DNA from: Actinomycetota bacterium
GTDB lineage: Bacteria; Actinomycetota; Coriobacteriia; Anaerosomatales; Anaerosomataceae
DNA length: 64,000 nucleotides
NCBI GenBank assembly: GCA_009773565.1
Contig: WSXY01000002.1
Span: forward strand, 228,420 to 292,419
Direction of reading: 5' to 3'
Positions 41,543 to 50,097 of this stretch are shown piece by piece. Below the pieces are notes generated by a model. It did no database searches and had not been told where the DNA came from. It saw only the letters and a program-made list of their open reading frames with translations. The stretch's first letter is position 1; each line of letters opens with the position of its first letter. The position numbers and the translations under genes were made by a program.

Positions 41543-43378
41543 ATGAAGAGTCGAACCGTATCCGTGTGCATATTGGCGCTCGCCCTGGTGTGGCCGACGG
41601 CAGCGAATGCCGTCGTGCTGGAGAAGACAGCACCTGAAGCGTCATCTGTGCTGCTATCGAGTTGGACCAGTGGCACTGTCCCATCGCTTCCGGCAGGCCG
41701 TCCGCACATCCAGAGTCCCGATTCACCCTCGGTCTGGCCGCTCCAAGCGCAATCCGAGTCCTCCGGCTCTTGGGTGGCGGATAGCCGCGTTGCTGAAGCG
41801 TCACTGCTTGCCATCAAAGGTCTGGCTGATATTTCCCCCGAGGCTCTACCGGCAATGCCTCTCACCGACCACTTGGGTGTTATGTACCTAACTTCGACTG
41901 GCCACCTGTGGATCGACGGCGTGGTGTACAACCCCTATCAGACAGCCTTCCGCTTCGTTCCGGTAACGTATCAACTCGTTGATGAGTACGACAAAGTGGT
42001 GGATGAGGCAGCGGGCTATGCAAGTACATACCGCCTTGGGCCTGGTGAGAGTAAGTCCTTCAAGGGCGGTTTCTATCGCCCGGGCGCCGCTTCGGAGAAC
42101 CTTCACGCTCATGTGTCCATAGCCGGTGTTCCAGAGTCCACGCCCCCGCCAGTCGTGCTGACGCCCGTGAGCGAGAGTATGGTCGATCTCGTTGGCATGC
42201 GAGCGTACACATGCGTGTTCCGAAACGATTCCGCCTACACGGTGCAGTCCCCAACAGTAGGCGGCTGGGAGCTGGATCCAGGCGGTGCTCCGGTTGACAC
42301 ACTCAACGGATTCGAGAATGTGCAGATCCTACCCGGCGCCACCTGGACAACCGAGTTTACCGGCCTGCGGGTGGGCATGTCCGTCGCAAGTCGATACTAC
42401 TACTGTGAGGCCCTGGTGGTTGAGGGCCCTCTGAGGGCAATCTCAATTGCCGGAGACAGCCGCATAGGCACCGCCATCGAAGCCTCAAAGAAGGCGTTCT
42501 CCGCTGGCAGCGCCGACACTGTACTGATTGCGACCGCATTCAACTGGCCCGACGCTCTAGGTGGGGCCGCACTGGCTGGTGCGACCAATGGTCCCATCTT
42601 GCTCACTGATCCGAAGGTGCTGCCTTCGACCGTAGCATCCGAGATCAACCGACTCGGTGCGGGCAAAGCCTACATCCTCGGCGGTACTGGGGCGGTAGGC
42701 GTCGACGTCGAATCAGCGCTTGTGGGTAGGCTCGGTGCGGCTAACGTCATCCGCCTTGGGGGCTCAGGCCGCTATGAGACAGCACGGTTGATCGCTGCAG
42801 AGACCGTGAAGGTCCTGAAGGCCGGTCCCGGCTACGATGGTGCCGCCTTCGTTGCGACTGGGGCGAACTTCCCTGATGCCCTTGGCGCATCGCCGCTCGC
42901 TGCTGCGAAGGGCTGGCCGCTCTACTTGGTTGACCCCCGAGGGGCTGACAGTGCACTTATCGCCGCCATGAAGTCAGCAGGCGTGCTACACGTCTTTCCA
43001 CTTGGAGGAACGGGTGTCGTTAGCCTTAAGACCGAGACCGATCTGAAGACGAAGGTTCCCTGCACGACCCAGCGGCTAGCCGGCGGCAACCGATACGATA
43101 CAGCCAGAGTCATCGCCACCTATGGCGTGAGTCTAGGTCTCACTTGGGACAAGGTCGCTATTGCCACCGGGACGAACTTCCCCGACGCCCTTGCGGGCGG
43201 TGTGCTCCAGGGCAAGAACCACTCAGTAATGCTCTTAACGCCGACCAGGTCGCTTGATCTCGGCGTAGAAGCCACTTTTGGCGCAAACAAGGCGCTTATA
43301 CGCGAGGTACGCTTTCTTGGCGGTACAGGCGCTGTCTCCGCGACTGTTAGGGCAGCGATACAGAACGTGCTCAATTAG
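41543..43378 (+). CDS. Secreted cell-wall protein with three CWB2 repeats
   Basis: The chosen ATG at 41543 follows GGGGGG and starts a clear signal peptide ending in TAANA (about residue 23). The N-terminal 270 residues have no recognised domain but include LTSTGHLWIDGVVYNPYQTAFRFV, like a beta-sandwich. Residues 290-611 hold three cell-wall-binding repeats 2 (CWB2): AFNWPDALGGAALAG, GANFPDALGASPLA and GTNFPDALAGGVLQG with flanking GGTGAV motifs. CWB2 repeats attach proteins to cell-wall polymers in Gram-positives. Being inside the tRNA-bounded island, it is probably acquired. Confidence 0.88.
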   Translation: MKSRTVSVCILALALVWPTAANAVVLEKTAPEASSVLLSSWTSGTVPSLPAGRPHIQSPDSPSVWPLQAQSESSGSWVADSRVAEASLLAIKGLADISPEALPAMPLTDHLGVMYLTSTGHLWIDGVVYNPYQTAFRFVPVTYQLVDEYDKVVDEAAGYASTYRLGPGESKSFKGGFYRPGAASENLHAHVSIAGVPESTPPPVVLTPVSESMVDLVGMRAYTCVFRNDSAYTVQSPTVGGWELDPGGAPVDTLNGFENVQILPGATWTTEFTGLRVGMSVASRYYYCEALVVEGPLRAISIAGDSRIGTAIEASKKAFSAGSADTVLIATAFNWPDALGGAALAGATNGPILLTDPKVLPSTVASEINRLGAGKAYILGGTGAVGVDVESALVGRLGAANVIRLGGSGRYETARLIAAETVKVLKAGPGYDGAAFVATGANFPDALGASPLAAAKGWPLYLVDPRGADSALIAAMKSAGVLHVFPLGGTGVVSLKTETDLKTKVPCTTQRLAGGNRYDTARVIATYGVSLGLTWDKVAIATGTNFPDALAGGVLQGKNHSVMLLTPTRSLDLGVEATFGANKALIREVRFLGGTGAVSATVRAAIQNVLN

Positions 43379-43516
43379 GATGAGGTGCGAGACTGGCGAG
43401 AATCGGACGCATTGCTCGACGGGGATCGAATCCGTATCGAAGCGACCGTACTGGTCGTCCGTTACTGCTTACTCAGGCAGCACGGTACCCACCGAACTCC
43501 GGTGAACGCGCTCCGG

Positions 43517-43609
43517 CGCACTCGTAATGCGGGGGTCAGGGGGTTCGAATCCTCTCGTCGGCTCCAGAAAGACACCACGGCCCCTACCAACCAGGTAGGG
43601 GCCGCTTCA
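43517..43609 (+). repeat. Right direct repeat (attR-like): tRNA-Thr 3' half and terminator
   Basis: This copy of 39117-39213 begins in the anticodon arm (CGCACTCGTAATGCGGGGG) and includes the T-arm, acceptor 3' strand, CCA, a short spacer and the terminator. The 5' half of the tRNA is absent, so it is not a functional tRNA. An extra G in the T-loop side (GGGGGTTCG) and one C-to-T change break the T-stem further. Confidence 0.88.
43578..43604 (+). terminator. Duplicated intrinsic terminator
   Basis: The 11-bp stem CGGCCCCTACC with GGTAGGGGCCG and loop AACCA is followed by CTTCAC. It is the copy of the terminator after tRNA-Thr and sits downstream of the CWB2 gene. Confidence 0.7.
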
Positions 43610-43641
43610 CTAGCTTCGAAGGTCGGGGGATATCCCTATTC

Positions 43642-43944
43642 CTACTGCATGATGGACGGCAGGGAAGGATTCGTGTCGTCGTTTGGGTCGTAGTAGTGGC
43701 TGTGTGAGTCCGTGCAACTGCCGAACAAGATTGCCAGCACGACACAAGCGCCAGCCAAGACGATGATTCCCGCAAAGATCTCCATGCGCCGGTTGTAGGC
43801 ATCCTCGTTCGCAGTTGTGTGTGGCACCTTCACCTGCGTAGGCGTGGTGGCGTTTCCGCACATCGGACAGCTCTGACCGGACGGCCAGGAACCTTCCTCG
43901 GTGGCGATGAATTTGCATTTCGAGCACTGCCAATGCGCTGCCAT
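43642..43944 (-). CDS. Small zinc-ribbon membrane protein
   Basis: ATG at 43944 on the minus strand has a strong Shine-Dalgarno (AGGGGGAG). The 100 residues contain a zinc ribbon (C7-xx-C10, C26-xx-C29), one membrane helix (about residues 55-77) and a His/Asp/Tyr-rich tail (SHSHYYDPNDD). Function unknown. It is the first gene beyond the right repeat, transcribed towards it. Confidence 0.7.
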   Translation of the reverse strand: MAAHWQCSKCKFIATEEGSWPSGQSCPMCGNATTPTQVKVPHTTANEDAYNRRMEIFAGIIVLAGACVVLAILFGSCTDSHSHYYDPNDDTNPSLPSIMQ

Positions 43945-44151
43945 CGACTCCCCCTATCGACGCCCTGCTCGAGAATACGCCCTCCGCAGCATTCAGAGAA
44001 GGCAACGGCCCATGGCCAGAATCGGGAACCCGGTCCGCGGGACGAAGGCGATGCTGCAGGCGTTGTTGGCGCCGGTGAAGTAGACTTTAGGAACAGAGGA
44101 TTACGTGGGAGTTGCACCACGTCGGGGGACGCGACCGGGGATGGGGTCGAC

Positions 44152-45264
44152 ATGCCGAAGGCTGCCTACTGCTCAGAATGTGCGGGATACGTCTGGATTG
44201 GTAAGGACGGCGGCTGCGTGAATGGCCACGCCAGGTCGTGTCTGCGTCGAGAGTATGACGCCCTACAGGATCCGGCCGACGGGAAACCCGCGCCGTCGGT
44301 ACCTCGCTCTACGGAGCCGCGGACTCCCACGGTAAGGCACGCAGCGGAGGTCCTCGGAGCTGGCGCTGTATCATTGGCCGCGGCGGCTGCCGACCGCGCA
44401 ATGACGGCTGGCATGACTCTCGCCCTCACGGCGGGCGAGGGCATGCAGCGGGTTGCGGAAAGGCTCGCCGCCCCTCCGGCAGGCGCATCCCTTCCCGAGC
44501 TGGTGGCTGAAAGAGCACCCGAGACCTTGTCTCAGCCCACACCGGCCGCCCACCCGCAGGTTGACGGCCACGATGGATTGGCGCGTGACGAAGTGGCCGC
44601 CGCCGAGACGACTGCCCTCCCGGTCGACCCTGGGTCTGCTGCTAGTGGGGGAGCGCCTCAGACCGCAAAGCACTTGGCGGGGCTCACTAAATGGCTGCGA
44701 GTGCTTCTCGCTGCGTACGCAGCCGCGGCGCTCTTGGTCGTGTTCCAGGACATACTCGTTTCCGTCGCACTTGCAGTTCGACCGGCCAGCGCCACCTCGC
44801 TGGCCGCGAACCTGTCCCTCGCATATCTCCAAGATGCATTGTGGTGGGTGACGGGGGTTGTCTTTCTGATGTGGATCTACCGCGCCAATAAGAACCTGCA
44901 CAGTTTGTCCGCGCTTCCAATGTCGTTCACCCCGGCATGGTCGATTGGCTGGTACCTGGTTCCCGTCGCCATGTTTTTCATGCCGTACCAATCCATGAGG
45001 GAAATCTGGCAGGTCAGCCACAGTGGGCGATCCTCATCCCACGGCGTATTGGGTTGGTGGTGGGGTTTGTGGTTGGCCATGGTCCTACTGGGGAGTTTGG
45101 CTACGCGCAGCCTTGCCCTAGTGACGGATGTAGCGGGCCTTCAGGCGTGGATGGCATTGGATACGACGGCTGATGCGCTGAAAGTTGCCGCAGGGATAGT
45201 GGCTTTCACCATGGTGTCGCGGATTGGAGCTGCGTACACACTGAGCTTCGGCGAGACCGCCTAG
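44152..45264 (+). CDS. Zinc-ribbon and DUF4328-like membrane protein
   Basis: The start at ATG 44152 gives 370 residues. The N-terminus holds CSEC and CVNGH, a small metal site, followed by an Ala/Pro/Glu-rich linker up to about residue 180. Then come four to six membrane helices with WIYRANKNLHSLSALPMSFTPAWSIGWYLVPVAMFFMPYQSMREIWQVS, the DUF4328 signature. The open frame extends upstream to 43819 but that part is not family-like. Function unknown. Confidence 0.78.
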   Translation: MPKAAYCSECAGYVWIGKDGGCVNGHARSCLRREYDALQDPADGKPAPSVPRSTEPRTPTVRHAAEVLGAGAVSLAAAAADRAMTAGMTLALTAGEGMQRVAERLAAPPAGASLPELVAERAPETLSQPTPAAHPQVDGHDGLARDEVAAAETTALPVDPGSAASGGAPQTAKHLAGLTKWLRVLLAAYAAAALLVVFQDILVSVALAVRPASATSLAANLSLAYLQDALWWVTGVVFLMWIYRANKNLHSLSALPMSFTPAWSIGWYLVPVAMFFMPYQSMREIWQVSHSGRSSSHGVLGWWWGLWLAMVLLGSLATRSLALVTDVAGLQAWMALDTTADALKVAAGIVAFTMVSRIGAAYTLSFGETA

Positions 45265-45486
45265 CCAGTCGCGGGGGCTGGCGTCCACGCTGCCCGAGCT
45301 GGCGAGCGCAAGTACGAGTGCGGCGACAATGCACACCACGTTGACGCCGATTTGATATCCGGTTCCGAGTTTCGTGGAAGCCCGCTCTCGGGATTGCGCA
45401 GTCTTGGAGAAGGAGGCTGGCGTCCGGCATCTCGCAGTTCTCCGGTTGGGCGTGGCCGTATAGCGTCCTCGCGCATACAAGCGATG

Positions 45487-45512
45487 GGGGTGTATTATAT
45501 ATCCGACACCCC
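45487..45512. promoter_or_regulatory. Perfect inverted repeat over the toxin-antitoxin promoter
   Basis: GGGGTGT (45487-45493) and ACACCCC (45506-45512) are perfect inverted arms around the AT-rich spacer ATTATATATCCG. TATTAT at 45493-45498 would be a -10 box, 35 bases before the ATG at 45533. This is the arrangement of an autoregulatory operator, and the adjacent gene product has an N-terminal HTH domain that could bind it. Confidence 0.6.
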
Positions 45513-45532
45513 GCTCGAAAGGAGCAGAAGCG

Positions 45533-46033
45533 ATGACTGCGACCAAGGCGGCCTACGCAGCGGAACTCACAGCGATGATGCAGCGCGACGGTGTGAGTCG
45601 TGCAGAGCTCGCGCGCCGCATGCATACCGACCGCTCCACAGTGGGTCGTGTGCTGGACCCCTCCGACGAGTCCGTCACCCTCGCCACGCTCTCCCGCGCC
45701 GCCGCAGCCCTCGGACGCGAGCCCGCGGTGTCACTCGCCCCGGAGCGCCCCTCGGTACTGCTTGTGCGCCACCGCGACACGCTCGCCAGGATCGCTTCGG
45801 GCTACGGTCTTAAGAATGTGCGCGTCTTCGGGTCGGTCGCGCGAGGGGACGACACGCCGACAAGCGACCTAGATCTCGTTGCCGACTTCCCCGAGGACTA
45901 CACGGCCGAATTGCTCGGAGGTGCGATCCAGGATCTTTCGGCCGCTTTGGGACGGCGGGTGGATCTCCTCAACGCCGCCATCCTCAAGCCACGCGTGCGA
46001 GCCAACGTCGAACGAGAGTCGGTGCCTCTATGA
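45533..46033 (+). CDS. HTH domain fused to an MntA-type nucleotidyltransferase (antitoxin-like)
   Basis: The ATG at 45533 follows AAAGGAG. The 166 residues start with an XRE-like HTH (about residues 10-62, SRAELARRMHTDRSTVGRVL), then an MNT minimal nucleotidyltransferase with G100-S101-x10-D112-x-D114 (GSVARGDDTPTSDLD), the motif shared by MntA antitoxins. MntA of the MntA/HepT system AMPylates the HepT toxin. The partner HEPN gene overlaps by four bases. Most MntA proteins lack an HTH, so the fusion is unusual in my knowledge. Confidence 0.85.
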   Translation: MTATKAAYAAELTAMMQRDGVSRAELARRMHTDRSTVGRVLDPSDESVTLATLSRAAAALGREPAVSLAPERPSVLLVRHRDTLARIASGYGLKNVRVFGSVARGDDTPTSDLDLVADFPEDYTAELLGGAIQDLSAALGRRVDLLNAAILKPRVRANVERESVPL

Positions 46034-46398
46034 GCTCTGACGATCCCCGCCTCCGCGACGGCCTTCTCGATCTCCGCGACGCGGGTCATCTTGTCGCCAT
46101 GGTCGTCGCTGAGACTGACCGCGCGACATACGCCGAATCGCCGACCGGCTCCCTTGCGCTTGAGCGCGCCGTGAGCAACTTCGGTGAGGCTGCGAGCCGG
46201 TTGCACAGCCGGAATCCGGACTTCGAGGCCCGGCATCCAGAGCTGGAGATCGGCAACGCGATCAAGACCCGTGCTGTGATCGTCCATAACTATGACGGGA
46301 TAGACCGCCGCTTGTTGTGGGATACCGCGATCGCCGACGTCCCTCGTGTCACGGGGCAGGTTGAGGCGCTGCTTGGCGAGTACGACGGCACGCAGTAA
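46030..46398 (+). CDS. HepT-like HEPN toxin
   Basis: The 122 residues form a four-helix HEPN domain. The RNase-type motif is R81-x4-H86-x-Y88 (RAVIVHNY), the same R-x4-H-x-Y form that HepT carries and where MntA-type enzymes modify the tyrosine. The start overlaps the upstream stop (ATGA), as expected for a co-translated toxin-antitoxin pair. The order is antitoxin-like NTase first, toxin second. Confidence 0.87.
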   Translation: MSSDDPRLRDGLLDLRDAGHLVAMVVAETDRATYAESPTGSLALERAVSNFGEAASRLHSRNPDFEARHPELEIGNAIKTRAVIVHNYDGIDRRLLWDTAIADVPRVTGQVEALLGEYDGTQ

Positions 46399-46496
46399 TC
46401 CGTACATCCTTTGTTGTTGTAGGGTATGAGATGGTACGGGTTCGCTGGATGTTTCGGGGTTCCTCGTGAGCATCGGAACAGGCGGTTCCCCAGGGA

Positions 46497-46526
46497 TTGC
46501 CGCACGTTCGTACCCCGTGCTACATT
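46497..46526 (+). promoter_or_regulatory. Candidate promoter of the nuo operon
   Basis: TTGCCG (46497-46502), an 18-base spacer and TACATT (46521-46526) lie about 90 bases before nuoA in the gap after the HEPN gene. No other promoter-like sequence is seen in this gap. Confidence 0.45.
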
Positions 46527-46614
46527 ACTGCGACCTTAGCCCCTGTCAGGTCCTCCCCGGTGACCTGTTGATGCGGGCCTCGGCGCGGGCGACCCGGGGG
46601 AGAGGAGGTCCGAG

Positions 46615-46977
46615 ATGCAGGGTGCGGCAGACCACATCGTGCTGGCAGCGTTCGTGATCATCGGCATTCTCTTCGTGCCGCTGACGCTCACCGCATCCCG
46701 CCTCCTTGCGCCTTCCAAACCTGACGAGCGCAAGCTCGACACCTATGAGTGCGGCAGCGAACCGATCGGCCCGCCGTGGGTGCAGTTCCGCATCGGTTAC
46801 TACGTCTACGCGCTCCTCTTCGTCGTCTTCGATATCGAGACGGTCTTCTTGTATCCGTGGGCCGTCGCGTTCGACCACCTGGGCCTGTTCATCCTCGTCG
46901 AGATGGTCATCTTCATCGCCATCCTCGCGGCCGGGCTCGCGTACGCCTGGAAGGAGGGCGCGCTCCGTTGGCGCTAG
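46615..46977 (+). CDS. nuoA: Complex I subunit A
   Basis: The 120 residues have three membrane helices and the conserved [39 protein letters not shown]. It opens an eleven-gene operon for a complex I-like enzyme, which couples electron transfer to the quinone pool with ion pumping. Its end overlaps nuoB by ten bases. Confidence 0.95.
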   Translation: MQGAADHIVLAAFVIIGILFVPLTLTASRLLAPSKPDERKLDTYECGSEPIGPPWVQFRIGYYVYALLFVVFDIETVFLYPWAVAFDHLGLFILVEMVIFIAILAAGLAYAWKEGALRWR

Positions 46978-47465
46978 ACAAGCTGACCGGCGAGAACTCG
47001 ATGCTCTTCATCCGGAGCGAGCAGCTCTTCGACTTCGCGCGCCGCAATTCGCTCTGGTACATCGCATTCGGCATCGCCTGCTGTGCCATCGAGGGCCTCA
47101 TGAGCGCGAGCGGCCCGCGGTTCGACTTCGACCGCATGGGCGTCTTCTTCCGCAACTCGCCGAGGCAGGCCGACGTGATGATCGTGGCCGGCACCGTCAA
47201 CAAGAAGATGGCGCTCACGGTCAAGCGGCTCTATGACCAGATGCCGGAACCCAAGTGGGTCGTCGCTATGGGCGCCTGCGCCAGCACAGGCGGGCCGTTC
47301 CGCGAGTACCCCAACGTCGTTCTCGGCGTCGACAAGATCATCCCGGTCGACGTCTACATCCCCGGTTGCCCGCCCCGGCCGGAGTCCGTGCAGTATGCGT
47401 TCATCGAGTTGCAGAAGAAGATCGCGCGCCGGACGGAGGAGCGCCTTGCGGCCCGCACCAGCTGA
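46968..47465 (+). CDS. nuoB: Complex I subunit B
   Basis: TTG at 46968 with AAGGAGGG upstream gives 165 residues; ATG 47001 is an alternative. The cysteines of the terminal [4Fe-4S] cluster N2 are C38-C39 (GIACCAIE), C104 (MGACAS) and C134 (PGCPPRP). It lies at the quinone-binding site with NuoD. Confidence 0.93.
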   Translation: MALDKLTGENSMLFIRSEQLFDFARRNSLWYIAFGIACCAIEGLMSASGPRFDFDRMGVFFRNSPRQADVMIVAGTVNKKMALTVKRLYDQMPEPKWVVAMGACASTGGPFREYPNVVLGVDKIIPVDVYIPGCPPRPESVQYAFIELQKKIARRTEERLAARTS

Positions 47466-47895
47466 CATCGAGCGCGCGATCGTCGGGCTCATCGACGCCC
47501 GTGTCACCGAGGAACCCCTCGGCGTCGTCGCACGCGTGTCGCTTGCGGACGTGGTAGAAGCGCTTGAGGCGCTGAAAGTCGCCGGCTACGAGTCGCTCGT
47601 CGATTTCGACGGCACGGACACCGGCGAGCTCATCGAACTCACCTACCGGCTGCGCTCGTACGCACTCGACCTTGAGGTGTACGTGAAAGCACCGGTCTCC
47701 TACGGGGGCACCATCGCGTCGATCTGGCACGAGTACCCCTCGGCGCTCATGCCCGAGCGCGAGACGGCCGAGCTCTTCGGCCTGCATCTGGCGGGTCACC
47801 CCAACCCGAAGCGCCTGCTCACCACCGACGGCGTCGCGCCGCTTCTGCGCAAGGATGTCCTCATCCGGACCGTGGAGGAGGTGCGCGACCGATGA
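47446..47895 (+). CDS. nuoC: Complex I subunit C
   Basis: TTG at 47446 with GGAGG upstream gives 149 residues, overlapping nuoB by 20 bases; the longer open frame runs from 47233 but lies over nuo[33 protein letters not shown] corresponds to the NuoC signature near the C-terminus. It is a hydrophilic connecting subunit. Confidence 0.88.
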   Translation: MRPAPADIERAIVGLIDARVTEEPLGVVARVSLADVVEALEALKVAGYESLVDFDGTDTGELIELTYRLRSYALDLEVYVKAPVSYGGTIASIWHEYPSALMPERETAELFGLHLAGHPNPKRLLTTDGVAPLLRKDVLIRTVEEVRDR

Positions 47896-49097
47896 GTGAC
47901 CAGTGTGAAGAGACTCTCGGCGTCGGCCTCCTGTGCGAGGGCCAGCACGATCCCGGCACGCCGCCCGCTGGTTTGCGGCGCGCTCCCTCAGGGGTCGACG
48001 GCCTCTCGACCGAGCACCTCATCATCAACATGGGACCGCAGCATCCGTCCACGCACGGTGTGCTCCGCATGATCATCGAGGTCGACGGCGAGGAGGTCAT
48101 CGCCTCCGAGGTGTCCGTCGGCTACCTGCACCGCGGCATCGAGAAGCTCGCCGAGCACCGCCGCTACGATGCGGTCGGCACCCTCATGGACCGCGGCGAT
48201 TACGTCTCGGGCATCATGGGCGAGCTCGCGTTTGCGCTTGCGGCCGAGCAGCTCATGGAGGTCGACGTGCCGCGCAAGGCGCACTGGCTTCGCTCGCTCA
48301 CCTCCGAGCTCAACCGCCTCGCGAGCCACCTCGTGTGGTACGGCACCTTCGGCCTCGACACGGGCGCGATGGGGCAGTTCCTCTACGCGATGCGCGAGAG
48401 AGAAGCGCTCTGCGACATCCTCGAGGCGATCACCGGACAGCGCATGATGTTCAACTACGTGCGCCCCGGCGGTGTCGTGGCGGACCTGCCCGTCGGCGTC
48501 GAGGAGAAGATCCGCGCGTTCCTCGCCACGTTCCCCACATACCTGGGGGAGTATGACCAGCTCCTGGGCGGCAACGAGATCTTCCAGGCGAGGGTCAAGG
48601 GCATCGGCGTCATCGACCGCGATATGGCGCTCGCGTTCGGGCTCACCGGCGCGAACCTGCGCGCTGCGGGCGTGGACTTCGACGTCCGCAAGGCGCGCCC
48701 GTACGCCGCGTACCCCGAGCTCGACTTCGAGGTGCCGCTCGGCACTGTCGGCGACGCCTGGGACCGCTACACGGTGCGCATGGGCGAGATGGCGCAATCC
48801 GCGCGCATGATCGGGCAGCTCATCGACGGCATGCCCGAAGGCGACCACATCGCGAAGGTGTCGAAGATCATCCGGCCGGCAGCCGGTGAGGTGTACGCAA
48901 GCGTCGAGTCCTCGCGTGGCGAGACGGGCGTGCATCTCGTCAGCGACGGTACCGAGCACCCGTACCGCATGCACTACCGCGGACCGTCGCTCTACGCGGT
49001 GCAGGCGCTCGAGGAGCTCCTTCCGGGCCATCTGCTCGGCGATGTCGTGATGCTCATCGGCTCGACCGACGTCATGCTCGGGGAGATCGACCGATGA
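47892..49097 (+). CDS. nuoD: Complex I subunit D
   Basis: ATG 47892 overlaps the nuoC stop (ATGA). The 401 residues match NuoD/NdhH: MGPQHPSTHGVLRM (quinone site His), GYLHRGIEKLAE, FNYVRPGGVVADLP and VMLIGSTDVMLGEIDR at the end. A 40-residue N-terminal extension rich in Gly, Pro and Cys precedes the family core, which is not usual. NuoC and NuoD are separate genes, not fused. Confidence 0.94.
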   Translation: MSDQCEETLGVGLLCEGQHDPGTPPAGLRRAPSGVDGLSTEHLIINMGPQHPSTHGVLRMIIEVDGEEVIASEVSVGYLHRGIEKLAEHRRYDAVGTLMDRGDYVSGIMGELAFALAAEQLMEVDVPRKAHWLRSLTSELNRLASHLVWYGTFGLDTGAMGQFLYAMREREALCDILEAITGQRMMFNYVRPGGVVADLPVGVEEKIRAFLATFPTYLGEYDQLLGGNEIFQARVKGIGVIDRDMALAFGLTGANLRAAGVDFDVRKARPYAAYPELDFEVPLGTVGDAWDRYTVRMGEMAQSARMIGQLIDGMPEGDHIAKVSKIIRPAAGEVYASVESSRGETGVHLVSDGTEHPYRMHYRGPSLYAVQALEELLPGHLLGDVVMLIGSTDVMLGEIDR

Positions 49098-50095
49098 GCG
49101 CCCTCGGCATCAGCGCCCTTAAGGTGCTCGCGGCGCTCGGTCTCATGCTTGGCAACGGCGTCGTCATGATCTATATGCTGCGCAAGGTACTCGGTCATCT
49201 GCACATCCGGCTCGGCCCGATGCACGTGGGCTGGAAGGGCACGCTGCAGACCGTCATGGACGTGCTCAAGCTCCTCACGAAGGAGGACATCACGCCGCGC
49301 GCTGTCGACCGCTGGCTCTTCCGTATCGCGCCGGCCGTCGTGTTCATCCCGTCGCTCATGGCGTACGCGGCTCTGCCGTTCTCGGATACCTGGCGCGTCA
49401 CGAACCTCGACAGCGGGCTGCTCTATACGTTCACGGCGCTGTCGCTCGTGCCGCTCGGAATCCTCATGGCGGGCTGGGCGTCGAGCAACAAGTGGTCGCT
49501 CCTCGGCGGCATGCGCGCTGCGGCGCAGCAGATCGCCTACGAGGTGCCGCTGCTGCTTTCGGTGCTGCCGATCGTCATGCTCGTGGGCAGCATGAACCTT
49601 GGCGTCATCGTTGAGGCGCAGCGAGGCACCGTGCTTGCCGTCATCCCGCGCTGGTTCATCATGAACCCGCTCTTCTGGCCCACGTTCGTCCTGTACTCAA
49701 TCTCGGCCCTTGTCGAGACGAATCAGACGCCGTTTGACATGTCCGAGGCGGAATCGGAGCTCGTCGGCGGTTTCGCGACCGAGTATTCCGCCATGAAGTT
49801 CGGCCTGCTCTTCCTCTCGGAGTTCAGCAACCAGTTCATTGTTGCGGCGCTGACGGTCACGCTCTTCTTCGGTGGCTGGACGCTGCCGTGGGTGCCCGAG
49901 GCGGTCTCCAACACGTTTGGGCCGCTCACATTCATGCTCAAGACCTACCTCGTGATCGCGGTCATGATGTGGATCCGCGGCACGTTCCCCCGTGTGCGAA
50001 TCGACCAGCTTATGCAACTTGGCTGGCAGCGGCTTATCCCGATCTCGCTCGCCTGGATCGTCATCTCAGGCGTCGTCATCAAGGTGTGGAGCTAG
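49094..50095 (+). CDS. nuoH: Complex I subunit H
   Basis: ATG 49094 overlaps the nuoD stop. The 333 residues have about eight membrane helices and the motifs GPMHVGWKGTLQTVMDVLKLLTKEDI, AAAQQIAYEVPLLLSVLPIV and TNQTPFDMSEAESELVGGFATEYS. NuoH forms the quinone channel. It directly follows nuoD; nuoE, nuoF and nuoG are missing. Confidence 0.94.
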   Translation: MSALGISALKVLAALGLMLGNGVVMIYMLRKVLGHLHIRLGPMHVGWKGTLQTVMDVLKLLTKEDITPRAVDRWLFRIAPAVVFIPSLMAYAALPFSDTWRVTNLDSGLLYTFTALSLVPLGILMAGWASSNKWSLLGGMRAAAQQIAYEVPLLLSVLPIVMLVGSMNLGVIVEAQRGTVLAVIPRWFIMNPLFWPTFVLYSISALVETNQTPFDMSEAESELVGGFATEYSAMKFGLLFLSEFSNQFIVAALTVTLFFGGWTLPWVPEAVSNTFGPLTFMLKTYLVIAVMMWIRGTFPRVRIDQLMQLGWQRLIPISLAWIVISGVVIKVWS

Positions 50096-50097
50096 CC

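Noticed and set aside
43517..43570. Second tRNA-Thr gene
   Set aside because: Only the 3' half is present, with an extra base in the T-arm region; it cannot fold into a tRNA and is treated as the right direct repeat.
43385..43693. A 102-codon frame reading through the right repeat
   Set aside because: It crosses the tRNA remnant and terminator and has no recognisable domain or ribosome-binding site.
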